Assembly: GCA_048268005.1 (NCBI GenBank)
Contig: JBLWWJ010000002.1
Span: 186,001 to 250,000, forward strand
Direction of reading: 5' to 3'
Length of the DNA: 64,000 nt
From: Ancylomarina sp048268005
Lineage (GTDB): Bacteria > Bacteroidota > Bacteroidia > Bacteroidales > Marinifilaceae
In this document: one piece after another, positions 42,015 through 50,920 of the stretch
Layout of the letters: each line of letters starts with the position of its first letter
Position numbering within the stretch: position 1 is the stretch's first letter
The notes under the pieces: generated by a model
Database searches by the model: none
What the model was told of the DNA's origin: nothing
The model's input: only the letters and a program-made list of their open reading frames with translations
Position numbers and translations under genes: made by a program

Positions 42015-42950
42015 TTATTCCATGTCAATACTCAGATTCTTTTCATTTACGACACGAATGAAAATATCGTTCATACTTGGAATAATTTCGTTGAATGAAA
42101 CAATTTTTACATGTGGAAGCAGTTGTGAAAGTAATTCATTTGCTCCTGTTCCATTGTTGAGTTTCAATTTCAATGATTCGAATTCCTTATTGGATTGATG
42201 TTCTAATATTTCAATATCACTAGATATATTAGCCTTTATTTTTTCAAGCTCTCCGGTGAATGAAATGTTATAAGTATTGGTACGATATTCTTTTTTTATA
42301 TCTTCAAAAGAGCCATCAAGTATTTTTTCTGACTTATGGATTAAGGCAATATGATCGCAAATTTCTTCAACAGAACCCATGTTATGAGTTGAGAAAATAA
42401 TAGTGCAGCCTTTGTCGCGAAGTTCTAATATTTCCTTTTTTAGAAGATTCGCATTGATTGGATCGAAACCACTAAAAGGTTCATCGAAAATTAAAAGTTT
42501 TGGTTCATGAAGTATGGTTGTGATGAATTGAATCTTTTGAGCCATCCCTTTAGAAAGTTCCTCTACTTTTTTGTCCCACCATTCAAGGATATCGAACTTT
42601 TTGAACCAGGCCTGAAGTTTGGCGTTGGCATCCTGCTTGCTCATACCTTTTAGCTGAGCCAAATAAATTGATTGCTCACCAACCTTCATTTTTTTATATA
42701 AACCACGTTCTTCTGGTAGATAACCAATGTGGTGAACGTGTTCGGGTTTTAAAGGCTCTCCGTTGAAAAAGACTTCACCAGAATCTGGGCCCGTAATTTG
42801 ATTGATAATACGGATAAGGGTAGTTTTCCCGGCACCGTTAGGTCCTAACAGACCAAAGATGCTTCCTTTAGGAACAGTTATGCTTACGCCTTTAAGAGCT
42901 GTGTGTTCAGCATACTGTTTTACTATATTTTTTGCTTCGAAAAACGCCAT
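42015..42950 (-). CDS. ABC transporter ATP-binding protein (NatA-like)
   Basis: A 311-residue ATPase. It has Walker A GLLGPNGAGKTTLIR near residues 33-47, signature VEELSKGMAQKIQ, Walker B PKLLIFDEPFSGFD and the switch histidine in IIFSTHNMGSVEE. The C-terminal 90 residues match the DUF4162 extension of NatA-like exporters. It works with the permease at 40608-41948, probably in export of an unidentified substrate. Confidence 0.92.
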   Translation of the reverse strand: MAFFEAKNIVKQYAEHTALKGVSITVPKGSIFGLLGPNGAGKTTLIRIINQITGPDSGEVFFNGEPLKPEHVHHIGYLPEERGLYKKMKVGEQSIYLAQLKGMSKQDANAKLQAWFKKFDILEWWDKKVEELSKGMAQKIQFITTILHEPKLLIFDEPFSGFDPINANLLKKEILELRDKGCTIIFSTHNMGSVEEICDHIALIHKSEKILDGSFEDIKKEYRTNTYNISFTGELEKIKANISSDIEILEHQSNKEFESLKLKLNNGTGANELLSQLLPHVKIVSFNEIIPSMNDIFIRVVNEKNLSIDME

Positions 42951-43106
42951 GTTTTAATAATATTAAAGGGGTTTTGTATTAGTGATAGTAAGTTTAAATT
43001 TTGGTTCTTATCTATTAGTCTACAAAATACTTAAAAGTTACATCTGGTTAATATAAAATCGACATAAAAGTAAAAAAATGCGATGATGTCTTTAATTATC
43101 AAGACA

Positions 43107-43137
43107 AAAAAAATCCCTCAGGTTAACCTAAGGGATT
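43107..43137 (-). terminator. Terminator of the grpE-dnaJ operon
   Basis: AATCCCT at 43112-43118 and AGGGATT at 43131-43137 with an inner GGTTAACC palindrome; the A-run at 43106-43113 supplies the U tract. Confidence 0.8.
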
Positions 43138-43155
43138 AGAATTAGCTTATAATAT

Positions 43156-44304
43156 CTATTCAAAGAAGTTTCTCACTTTTTTGAAAAAGCTTTTTTCTTG
43201 TGAACTTGGATTAGGTGCAAAAGATTCAGAGGCTTGAAGTTTTTCAAGAAGTTTCTGTTCGTCTTTACTAACCTTATTTGGAACCCAAACATTTATTTTA
43301 ACCAATAAATCGCCACGACCATACCCATTAATATCTGGTAGACCTTTTCCGCGTAAACGAAGAATTTTACCAGGTTGAGTACCAGCATCGATTTTTACTT
43401 TTACTTTATTTTCGATTGTTGGGATTTCAACAGCAGTTCCTAAAATTGAATCAGGAATGCTAATAAATAGGTTGTATAATAAATCATTCTCATCGCGCAC
43501 AAGCTCAGGATGTTCTTCCTCGTGAACTACGATTAACAAATCACCATTCACACCACCACGACGAGCTGCATTACCACGTCCGCTTACCGACAGTTGCATA
43601 CCTTCAGCAACACCAGCAGGAATATTAATTGTGATAACTTCATCATCTTTTACGATACCTTCACCAGCACATGATTTACACTTGTTGGTAATGATTTTAC
43701 CTTCTCCATTACACGAAGGACAAGCCGCACTGGTTTGCATTTGGCCCAGGATAGTATTCTGAATACGTGTTACCTGACCACTACCATTACACTGTGTACA
43801 GGTATCGTGTGACGAACCACCTTCAGCACCTGAACCACCACAATCGTGACACTCAACATGCTTCTTAACCTTGATTTTCTTTTCAACGCCATTGGCAATT
43901 TCCTTAAGCGTAAGCTTAACCTTAACTCTTAGGTTGCTTCCACGGTTCACTCTTTGTGAACTACGTCCGCCGCCGCCGAAACCGCCAAAGAAAGATCCAC
44001 CACCAAAAATATCACCAAAATGAGAGAAGATATCGTCCATGTTCATGCCGCCACCGCCGAAACCACCTCCAGCTGCACCGCTCATACCTGCATGTCCGTA
44101 CTGATCGTAACGCTGACGTTTTTGATCATTGCTTAAAACCTCATAAGCTTCAGCTGCTTCTTTAAATTTCTCTTCAGCCTCTTTATCGTCTGGGTTTTTA
44201 TCAGGGTGAAATTGTATCGCTTTCTTGCGATATGCCTTCTTTAACTCTGGTCCTGTAGCATTTTTCGATACGCCAAGTACTTCGTAGTAATCTCTTTTCG
44301 ACAT
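43156..44304 (-). CDS. dnaJ: Chaperone protein DnaJ
   Basis: Type I Hsp40 co-chaperone that delivers clients to DnaK and stimulates its ATPase. It has 382 residues: J domain with the HPD motif at 33-35, a Gly/Phe-rich linker (about 75-115), and four zinc repeats CHDCGGSG, CTQCNGSG, CPSCNGEG and CKSCAGEG (about 157-220), followed by the C-terminal substrate-binding domains. It is 27 bases downstream of grpE in one operon; dnaK is elsewhere. Confidence 0.97.
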   Translation of the reverse strand: MSKRDYYEVLGVSKNATGPELKKAYRKKAIQFHPDKNPDDKEAEEKFKEAAEAYEVLSNDQKRQRYDQYGHAGMSGAAGGGFGGGGMNMDDIFSHFGDIFGGGSFFGGFGGGGRSSQRVNRGSNLRVKVKLTLKEIANGVEKKIKVKKHVECHDCGGSGAEGGSSHDTCTQCNGSGQVTRIQNTILGQMQTSAACPSCNGEGKIITNKCKSCAGEGIVKDDEVITINIPAGVAEGMQLSVSGRGNAARRGGVNGDLLIVVHEEEHPELVRDENDLLYNLFISIPDSILGTAVEIPTIENKVKVKIDAGTQPGKILRLRGKGLPDINGYGRGDLLVKINVWVPNKVSKDEQKLLEKLQASESFAPNPSSQEKSFFKKVRNFFE

Positions 44305-44331
44305 CTTATTTCAGATTTGTTTTGTTTAATA

Positions 44332-44916
44332 TTATTCTCCAACGACTACTTTCGAAAAGCGAATCACTTTATCGTTTAGGAAATATCCCTTTTCAATACA
44401 ATCCACAACTTTACCTTTCAATTCCTCACTAGGAGCAGGGATTTTTGTAATGGCTTCGTGAATATCTGTATCAAAGTCAAGATTTGTAGCTTCAATTTCT
44501 TTCACGCCTTGTTGAGTCATGAAATCTTTGAAGTTTGTATGTATTAGGTGAATACCTTCTTTTATGCCATCAATATCAGTAGACTCATCTACAGATTTTA
44601 GAGCACGTTCAAAGTTATCCATAACGGGTAGAACGTTGACTAAAATCTTTTCACCTGCAGATTTAGTTAGTTCCATCTTTTCTTTCAAAGTACGCTTACG
44701 ATAATTATCGAATTCAGCCGACAATCTCATATACTTGTCAGTTATTTCCTGAAGTTTAGTGCCAAGTTCCTCAATCTCGTCAGCCTTCTTTTCTTTTTTA
44801 GACTTTTTCTTTTCAGTCTTTTCTTCCTTTTCAGCGACTTTCTCTTCAGTTTCAGGAGTAGTAGTGTCTTTTACTTCCAAATCTTCCTTGTCTAACTTGC
44901 TTTTATCTTTTGTCAT
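44332..44916 (-). CDS. grpE: Nucleotide exchange factor GrpE
   Basis: Exchanges ADP for ATP on DnaK. It has 194 residues: a highly charged Lys/Glu N-terminal stretch (residues 1-48), a long coiled coil (about 48-95, LQEITDKYMRLSAEFDNYRK), and the beta domain with GVKEIEATNLDFDTDIHEAI and KGYFLNDKVIRFSKVVV at the end. It leads the grpE-dnaJ operon; its upstream region has a TATCTTTG box and unusual inverted repeats. Confidence 0.95.
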   Translation of the reverse strand: MTKDKSKLDKEDLEVKDTTTPETEEKVAEKEEKTEKKKSKKEKKADEIEELGTKLQEITDKYMRLSAEFDNYRKRTLKEKMELTKSAGEKILVNVLPVMDNFERALKSVDESTDIDGIKEGIHLIHTNFKDFMTQQGVKEIEATNLDFDTDIHEAITKIPAPSEELKGKVVDCIEKGYFLNDKVIRFSKVVVGE

Positions 44917-45047
44917 CTCGTTATTTTTCTAATAAATGGCAAATCACTTCGGACTTGCGTTCTCACTATTTGATTGTCAGCAATTGTAAACTTTCATGTT
45001 AAGCTTCGATTGCTGCTAAAAATACAGGCTTCTGTTTACAAATTGTT

Positions 45048-45097
45048 TGCCAATGCCCTATTTTCCGACAAATTGGCACAAAGATAAAACTTGTCGG
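45048..45097 (-). promoter_or_regulatory. grpE promoter region with two interlocked inverted repeats
   Basis: CAAAGATA at 45079-45086 reads TATCTTTG on the minus strand. It lies inside the 19-nt spacer of CCGACAA (45065-45071) and TTGTCGG (45091-45097). A second repeat, TGCCAAT (45048-45054) and ATTGGCA (45072-45078), overlaps the predicted transcription start and leader. Confidence 0.5.
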
Positions 45098-45189
45098 TTA
45101 AGTTTACAGATTTTTCAAGAAATTAATGGCAATTTTTCATGACAGGACTTGTTTAATTGAATTGCTTTCAGCTGTTAGCGTGTTTGAAT

Positions 45190-45225
45190 CAAAAAAAAAG
45201 AGCTGTTCTTTTTGAGAACAACTCT
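45190..45225 (-). terminator. Terminator of the TlpA-like gene
   Basis: AGAGCTGTTCT pairs with AGAACAACTCT (one G-T pair); the nine-base A-run at 45191-45199 gives the U tract on the minus transcript. Confidence 0.88.
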
Positions 45226-45250
45226 TGCGATATTTTATTTGATACTGAAT

Positions 45251-45787
45251 CTATTTTTTTAGATAGTGTTGTAATACTAACTCTAATTTCTGACCTCTTA
45301 AATCTTTAGCTAAAATAATTCCATTTTCATCGATTAAGAAATTGGATGGGATTGAGTTTATACCAAATTTAACAGCAGTAGGAGAGTACCAGCCTTTTAG
45401 TTCGCTAGCATGATATTCCCATACCAATTCATCTTTTTTGATCGCATTTTTCCAGCTATTAAGTTTTTTATCTAAAGAAAAACTGAGTACGGTAAAACCT
45501 TTCCCATTTTTAAAGTCCTGATCTTTGAATTTCTGATAAACAGACACAACCCAAGGGTTTTCATCACGACATGGTCCACACCATGAAGCCCAAAAGTCCA
45601 CAAGAACAAGCTTACCTTTAAGGTCACTTAGTTTTATCTCTTTCCCCTCCGGAGATTTAGCAGAAATTTCGGGAATTTTATCCCCAATATTTAAGCCTTC
45701 TTTTATATCCTTACCTTTCTCTCCAGCAAAAACTGAAAATGAAACAAGTAATAGCGTTATAAGTATACCTAGATTTAATTTTTTCAT
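45251..45787 (-). CDS. TlpA-family thiol:disulfide protein
   Basis: A 178-residue exported thioredoxin-fold protein. The signal peptide (LGILITLLLVSFSVFAG) is followed by the thioredoxin domain with redox pair WCGPC in DFWASWCGPCRDENP (about residues 68-82) and the cis-proline in NSIPSNFLIDENG. Such periplasmic proteins reduce disulfides, for example during cytochrome c maturation. It is expected to be active, unlike the related protein at 28.9 kb. Separate unit next to murA. Confidence 0.9.
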   Translation of the reverse strand: MKKLNLGILITLLLVSFSVFAGEKGKDIKEGLNIGDKIPEISAKSPEGKEIKLSDLKGKLVLVDFWASWCGPCRDENPWVVSVYQKFKDQDFKNGKGFTVLSFSLDKKLNSWKNAIKKDELVWEYHASELKGWYSPTAVKFGINSIPSNFLIDENGIILAKDLRGQKLELVLQHYLKK

Positions 45788-45891
45788 AGCAAATTATCTT
45801 TTTTTTGAGTCTATTGTAAATGCAAAGTCTCAATGGTTTATTATCAGATTAAAACTAGTCAATAGTTTTAATTTAGACTGTTAACAAATAG

Positions 45892-47202
45892 TTAATTGTC
45901 GATTCTCCTGATTTTTGCACCTATTGCATTCAGTCTAAGGTCAATGTTTTCGTAACCTCTGTCAATTTGATCAATGTTTTGAATCGTACTCGTTCCTTCT
46001 GCTGAAAGGGCGGCAATCAAAAGTGAAACTCCAGCTCGAATATCTGGTGAAACCATCTTAGTTGCTCTTAGTCTGGATTCTTGATTAAGGCCAATAACAG
46101 TTGCTCTATGTGGATCGCATAGAATAATTTGAGCACCCATATCAATCAGTTTATCCGTAAAGAAAAGACGAGATTCAAACATTTTTTGGTGAATTAGAAC
46201 ACTTCCTTTCGCTTGAGTTGCAACAACAAGTATAATACTCAACAGATCTGGTGTTAATCCTGGCCATGGTGCATCAGCAATGGTTAGGATAGATCCATCC
46301 ATGAAATTTTCAATGGTATAAGAGTCTTGTTTTGGAATATGGATATCGTCACCAATGATTTCAAGTTTGATTCCAAGTTTTTTGAACGTGTCTGGAATAA
46401 CACCTAGCTCTTTATAAGCGACATTCTTAATCGTAATTTCAGACTTTGTCATCGCTGCTAAACCAATGAAACTACCAATCTCAATCATATCTGGAAGAAT
46501 TCGGTGTTCACAACCTGATAGTGTTTTAACACCTTCTACATAAAGTAGATTGGAGCCTATACCTGTTATTTTTGCTCCCATAGAATTCAACATTTTGCAT
46601 AATTGTTGGATGTATGGTTCGCAGGCAGCATTGTAAATTGTGGTTGTCCCTTCAGCAAGTACCGCAGCCATTATAATATTGGCCGTACCGGTAACTGATG
46701 CTTCGTCGAGTAACATGTAGGTTCCTTTTAAACGCTTAGCTTCCAGTCGGTAAAATTTATCACCTTGCTTGTATTTAAAATCAGCACCTAACTTTTGAAA
46801 ACCAATAAAATGTGTGTCAAGTCTACGACGTCCAATTTTGTCGCCACCGGGCTTGGGAATGTAGGCTTTGCCAAATCGTGCCAAAAGAGGTCCAATAATC
46901 ATGATTGACCCACGAAGCGATGAGCCCTTTTTTGCAAATTCATCTGAATTTAAATACTCAAGATTTATTTCTTTCGCCTCGAAACAATATGTATTCTTTG
47001 TTTCCTGAGTTACACTAACGCCTAGTGATGCAAGTAATTCAATCAGACGATTAACATCAAGTATGTTTGGAATGTTGTGAATTCTGACTTTCTCTGATGT
47101 TAGGAGAGTGGCGCATAAAATTTGTAAAGCTTCATTTTTTGCTCCTTGTGGGTGTAATTCACCTTTTAGTGTTGTACCACCAGTTATTTCGAATGTGCTC
47201 AT
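45892..47202 (-). CDS. murA: UDP-N-acetylglucosamine 1-carboxyvinyltransferase, Cys-to-Asp form
   Basis: First committed step of peptidoglycan synthesis: transfer of enolpyruvate from PEP to UDP-GlcNAc. It has 436 residues with the inside-out barrel EPSP synthase fold; GGTTLKGELHPQGAKNEALQ, RGSIMIIGPLLARFG, DEASVTGTANIIMA and IDRGYENID are family features. The active-site loop reads PGGDKIGRRRLDTH, so the catalytic Cys115 (E. coli numbering) is Asp121 here. Asp is functional in other bacteria but is not alkylated by fosfomycin. The DUF4290 gene lies upstream, as in other Bacteroidetes. Confidence 0.95.
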   Translation of the reverse strand: MSTFEITGGTTLKGELHPQGAKNEALQILCATLLTSEKVRIHNIPNILDVNRLIELLASLGVSVTQETKNTYCFEAKEINLEYLNSDEFAKKGSSLRGSIMIIGPLLARFGKAYIPKPGGDKIGRRRLDTHFIGFQKLGADFKYKQGDKFYRLEAKRLKGTYMLLDEASVTGTANIIMAAVLAEGTTTIYNAACEPYIQQLCKMLNSMGAKITGIGSNLLYVEGVKTLSGCEHRILPDMIEIGSFIGLAAMTKSEITIKNVAYKELGVIPDTFKKLGIKLEIIGDDIHIPKQDSYTIENFMDGSILTIADAPWPGLTPDLLSIILVVATQAKGSVLIHQKMFESRLFFTDKLIDMGAQIILCDPHRATVIGLNQESRLRATKMVSPDIRAGVSLLIAALSAEGTSTIQNIDQIDRGYENIDLRLNAIGAKIRRIDN

Positions 47203-47390
47203 TTAATTGATCATTAGGTAATATGACGGAATGATTTTGCCAATGCTTTTGATTAATAATTTAAAAAATAGGTAGGTCAATTAGAGGACAGCTATTTTTA
47301 AAAATCTAGTCTAAAGATAATGAAAAGGACCTTTAAAAATGAAGTTAAAAATCAGTAAAATTTGGATTGGTAATTTTAAACTTGACACAA

Positions 47391-47416
47391 AAAAACCGGA
47401 TGTTATCCGGTTTTTA
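47391..47416 (-). terminator. Terminator of the DUF4290 gene
   Basis: AAAAACCGGAT at 47391-47401 pairs perfectly with ATCCGGTTTTT at 47405-47415, with a 3-nt loop; A-run on the left gives U on the minus strand. Confidence 0.9.
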
Positions 47417-47439
47417 ATATGTTGTAAATATCAAAAAGA

Positions 47440-48057
47440 TTATTTCTTCTTAGAGTATTTTCTATTATCATTCTTGTGAAATGTCCTTTTCTTATTCGAA
47501 GTCTGAAAATCTTTGTCGTGAGTTTCTCTCAATTTTAAATTTTCAGGAATAGTAAGTTTTCCACGAGATAGGTCTACAATATCTTTAAAGATTTTATCAT
47601 CAGCAACCCCTTCCTTATTCCAATTGGAATAAGATTTTTTCATGTGGTTGGCAATCATTAAGATCAAAGCTTTTTTCTCTTTCTCATCTTCTATCTCAAT
47701 TGCTTTTTGCACCATGGATTCAATGATTTTACCGTAATGGCGAAATCTGATTCTGTGGTTATTGTATGGAAGAACTTCTGGTTTCTCAGCTAATTTCTCT
47801 TTCGTCGGCAATTCATATGGCGAATCAATATCGAATTTGAAATCTGTCATGATTGCTAAGTGATCCCAAAGTTTATGTCTGAAATCGCTAACATCTCTAA
47901 GGTGAGGATACATGTTACCCATGATAGAAATAATCGTTTTTGCCGCTTTATTTCTTTCGTCTCTATCCTCAATTTTCATGGCATAGTCCACCATCATCTG
48001 AACGTTTCTGCCATATTCAGGGAGTAATAATTTTTCCCTATTTGAATTATAATCCAT
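47440..48057 (-). CDS. DUF4290 domain-containing protein
   Basis: A 205-residue soluble protein restricted to Bacteroidetes as far as I know. Family features are LPEYGRNVQMMVDYAMKI, MGNMYPHLRDVSDFRHKLWDHL and LIMIANHMKKSYSNWNK. It is predicted mostly helical, with a basic Lys-rich tail (FHKNDNRKYSKKK) that could bind nucleic acid. Function unknown. The conserved link to murA suggests a tie to cell growth, which is inference. Confidence 0.9.
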   Translation of the reverse strand: MDYNSNREKLLLPEYGRNVQMMVDYAMKIEDRDERNKAAKTIISIMGNMYPHLRDVSDFRHKLWDHLAIMTDFKFDIDSPYELPTKEKLAEKPEVLPYNNHRIRFRHYGKIIESMVQKAIEIEDEKEKKALILMIANHMKKSYSNWNKEGVADDKIFKDIVDLSRGKLTIPENLKLRETHDKDFQTSNKKRTFHKNDNRKYSKKK

Positions 48058-48421
48058 TTATTTGTTGTTGTGTTTTAACTGTGATGTGTTCTCTACAGTT
48101 ATCACTTATTTTGTGGGAAAGCTTATTGAAGTGTTTGCAATAAGTCTTAACTTTCATAATCACCTTAAAATATTATTGATTTCCAGATGTGTTTTGAAGA
48201 ACACAATATTACTAAAAAAATCGAAAAGAAATCAGTTAATATTTGAGAACTGAGCTTTTTATTATCTTAAATTGAAGTAATAGTCGATAATGAAATTGTA
48301 ACCGGTATGGTGAGTTTATTCACGGAATTACTTAGAACTCAATGCAAATGTACAGCATTTCTTCTTGCAATGCAAATAGATGAGAAATTTGCTTTAACCT
48401 GCAGATAGTATTGAACTTAAA
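48058..48421. other. Intergenic region upstream of the DUF4290 gene
   Basis: About 360 bases between two minus-strand genes with no convincing coding frame. A candidate promoter on the minus strand is at 48345-48375. If used, the DUF4290 leader is about 280 bases, long enough for an RNA element. Confidence 0.55.
48345..48375 (-). promoter_or_regulatory. Candidate promoter upstream of the DUF4290 gene
   Basis: On the minus strand: TTG (48375-48373), 20 nt, TACATTTG (48352-48345), a full match to the -7 consensus. Confidence 0.5.
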
Positions 48422-50737
48422 TTAAACAATTTTTAGTTTGGCAAATTTCAACAGCAATTGTTTTTGTCCCACGTTCTGGAAAAACACGGTTGCTTTGATA
48501 TTGGGTGCTTCTCCCTCCAAATGTAAAACTTTCCCTTTCCCGAATCGTTGGTGTTCTATATGCATACCGGCTTGAATTGTACTGGCATCTGAAGCTTCAA
48601 AATTTCCATTCGCTTCAGCCTTATTTGTTGGGCGGATTCTGGGTGCTGACTGCGAAAGTTTTGGACGCGTTCCTGGCTTTTTCTTTTGCTGAAAGCGAGT
48701 TTCATTAGTCATGCGTTCGTGGCTGCTATCACTTTCAGATATTCGTGATCCGAAGCTTCCAAACTCTGGCTCTTGTTCGTAAGAAAAATCAATATACTGG
48801 GGATCAATTTCCTTTATAAATCTACTTGGACGAGGGTAACTCATATCGCCCCACTTGTAACGGGCTTTTGCGAAAGATAAACTAACTCTGTCTTGCGCTC
48901 TGGTTAGTGCTACGTAAAATAAGCGACGCTCTTCCTCTAATTCTTGAGAGGATGCTGTTGATAGTTTGGATGGGAATAGTTCTTCTTCCATACCAACGAC
49001 ATATAAGTAAGGGAACTCAAGACCTTTTGATGAGTGAATTGTCATCATCGTTACCTTATTCCTATCTTCGTCTTTTTCATTATCATGATCGGTTAATAAG
49101 GCGACATCTTCAAGATAATTTGCCAGCTTATTTTCTCGATCCTCTTCCAATGCAATTTGAGTGAAATCCTGAATCGCATTTAAAAGTTCCTGAATATTCT
49201 CATGACGAGAAACACCTTCTGGTGATCTGTCGTTGTAGAGCTCTTTAATAATTCCCGTTTCATTAGAAACGCGACTTGCCAATTCGAATGCGGTCTCGTG
49301 TTCAACCTTCATCGCAAAGCTATTAACCAAATTAGCAAACTTCATCAATTTACTAATCGTTCCGGCATTTAAACCATAAGGGCGCTCGTTTAAGCCACAG
49401 ATGATGTTCCAAATACTTTGTCCTGTGCTTGTAGCGGCTTCCTGAAGTTTACCAACAGTGGTTGCTCCAATACCTCTTTTAGGATAGTTGATAACACGTT
49501 TGATGGCCTCTTCGTCGTTCGGATTGATTGCCATCCTGAAATATGAAAGCAGGTCTTTAATCTCTTTACGTTGGTAAAAAGAAAGTCCACCATATATTTT
49601 ATACGGAAGGTTGAGTTTTCTTAGCGACTCTTCAAAAATTCGAGACTGGGCATTCGTTCGATATAAAATGGCAAAATCTTCGAACTTAAGACGATGACGC
49701 ATTTTGGTTTCGAAGATATCATTGGCAATAATATAACCTTCCTCATGGTCGGTCATTGCTTTAATGACTTTGATGTTTTCGCCACCTTCTTTTTCTGAGA
49801 ATGACTCTTTCTTTATCTGACCTTGATTATTTTTAATGACAGAGTTAGCCGCATTGACAATAATCTTTGTCGAACGGTAATTTTGTTCAAGCTTAAATAA
49901 TTGATAATTGGGATAATCATTTCTAAAATTGAGAATGTTCTCGATTTTTGCTCCACGAAATGAATAAATACTTTGAGCATCGTCACCCACTACGCTAACA
50001 TTCTTATGCTGTTCGGCTAGTTTCTTAACAATTAGATATTGTGAATAGTTGGTATCCTGATACTCATCAACTAAGATGTATTTGAATTTGTCTTGATATT
50101 TGGTTAGAACCTCGGGTACGTTTTTAAAAAGAATGTTGGTTTGTAAAAGAAGATCGTCAAAATCCATTGCATTGGCCTGACGACAACGATGACTGTATCG
50201 CTTATATATTTCAGCTGTTAGTGGTCTGCGATTTGAGGCGTCGATTTCTTGAGCTGCAGAATTTTGTGAATAAGCCGTTGCAGTCACCAGGTTGTTCTTT
50301 GCTGATGAAATACGATTGAGTACATCATTGGCTTTATAAACCTTATCATCCAGTTTCATTTCTTTAATAATACTGCGAAGTAAGTTCTTGGAATCTTGAG
50401 TATCGTAAATTGTGAAATTTGAATCGAATCCCAAATGTTCAGCTTCGTAACGCAATATTTTTGCAAATGTAGAGTGAAAAGTACCCATCCAAAGTGCCTG
50501 AGATTGCTCGGAGCCCACAATATGCCCAATACGCTCTTTCATCTCGCGAGCAGCTTTATTGGTAAAAGTTAGAGCTAAAATGGTATAGGGACGCACGCCT
50601 TTATTTAAAAGGTGAGCAATTCGGTAGGTCAGAACACGTGTTTTACCTGATCCAGCACCAGCAATGACTAGTGATGGGCCATCCGTTTTTTCAACTGCTT
50701 CACGTTGTACTGGGTTTAGTTCATTTAAATATTCCAT
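48422..50737 (-). CDS. UvrD/PcrA-type ATP-dependent DNA helicase
   Basis: A 771-residue superfamily 1A helicase, 3' to 5', for DNA repair and replication restart. Visible motifs: Walker A IAGAGSGKTRVLTYRIAHLL near residues 26-45, LTFTNKAAREMKERI (Ia), DEYQDTNYSQY (II), VGDDAQSIYSFRGA (III), QNYRSTK (IV), TIHSSKGLEFPYLYVVG (V) and YVALTRAQDRV (VI). The C-terminal KPGTRPK linker and IEHQRFGKGKVLHLEG Tudor-like domain identify the PcrA/UvrD branch. Confidence 0.95.
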   Translation of the reverse strand: MEYLNELNPVQREAVEKTDGPSLVIAGAGSGKTRVLTYRIAHLLNKGVRPYTILALTFTNKAAREMKERIGHIVGSEQSQALWMGTFHSTFAKILRYEAEHLGFDSNFTIYDTQDSKNLLRSIIKEMKLDDKVYKANDVLNRISSAKNNLVTATAYSQNSAAQEIDASNRRPLTAEIYKRYSHRCRQANAMDFDDLLLQTNILFKNVPEVLTKYQDKFKYILVDEYQDTNYSQYLIVKKLAEQHKNVSVVGDDAQSIYSFRGAKIENILNFRNDYPNYQLFKLEQNYRSTKIIVNAANSVIKNNQGQIKKESFSEKEGGENIKVIKAMTDHEEGYIIANDIFETKMRHRLKFEDFAILYRTNAQSRIFEESLRKLNLPYKIYGGLSFYQRKEIKDLLSYFRMAINPNDEEAIKRVINYPKRGIGATTVGKLQEAATSTGQSIWNIICGLNERPYGLNAGTISKLMKFANLVNSFAMKVEHETAFELASRVSNETGIIKELYNDRSPEGVSRHENIQELLNAIQDFTQIALEEDRENKLANYLEDVALLTDHDNEKDEDRNKVTMMTIHSSKGLEFPYLYVVGMEEELFPSKLSTASSQELEEERRLFYVALTRAQDRVSLSFAKARYKWGDMSYPRPSRFIKEIDPQYIDFSYEQEPEFGSFGSRISESDSSHERMTNETRFQQKKKPGTRPKLSQSAPRIRPTNKAEANGNFEASDASTIQAGMHIEHQRFGKGKVLHLEGEAPNIKATVFFQNVGQKQLLLKFAKLKIV

Positions 50738-50776
50738 ATGCTCTTTACTCTAATTTTCAATTCCAAAATACTAGCC

Positions 50777-50784
50777 CAAAAGTA
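50777..50784 (-). promoter_or_regulatory. Candidate -7 element upstream of the helicase gene
   Basis: CAAAAGTA reads TACTTTTG on the minus strand, a full -7 match about 40 bases before the start codon. No clear -33 TTG. Confidence 0.4.
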
Positions 50785-50920
50785 CAAATTGCAATCTTAG
50801 CCGCATAAATTTTTTCAGCAAATATCTCCATCAATTTATTATTCTGTAAACATATATCATAAATGCGACTTAATTTTTTTAATATTGTAAATTAAGCTTT
50901 ATCAAAAAAAATAGATACAC

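Larger units (their letters stand above)
44917..45250. other. Intergenic region upstream of grpE
   Basis: About 330 bases with no gene. It holds the predicted grpE promoter (45079-45086, minus strand), two interlocked inverted repeats (45048-45097), a leader of about 150 bases, and the terminator of the TlpA-like gene at 45190-45225. No CIRCE element is present. Confidence 0.7.

Noticed and set aside
45048..45097. CIRCE heat-shock element at grpE
   Set aside because: The repeats here do not match TTAGCACTC-N9-GAGTGCTAA; only an unknown repeat can be claimed.
48062..48253. Short plus-strand frames near the DUF4290 gene
   Set aside because: They overlap the DUF4290 start or gap, and look like chance frames in AT-rich sequence.
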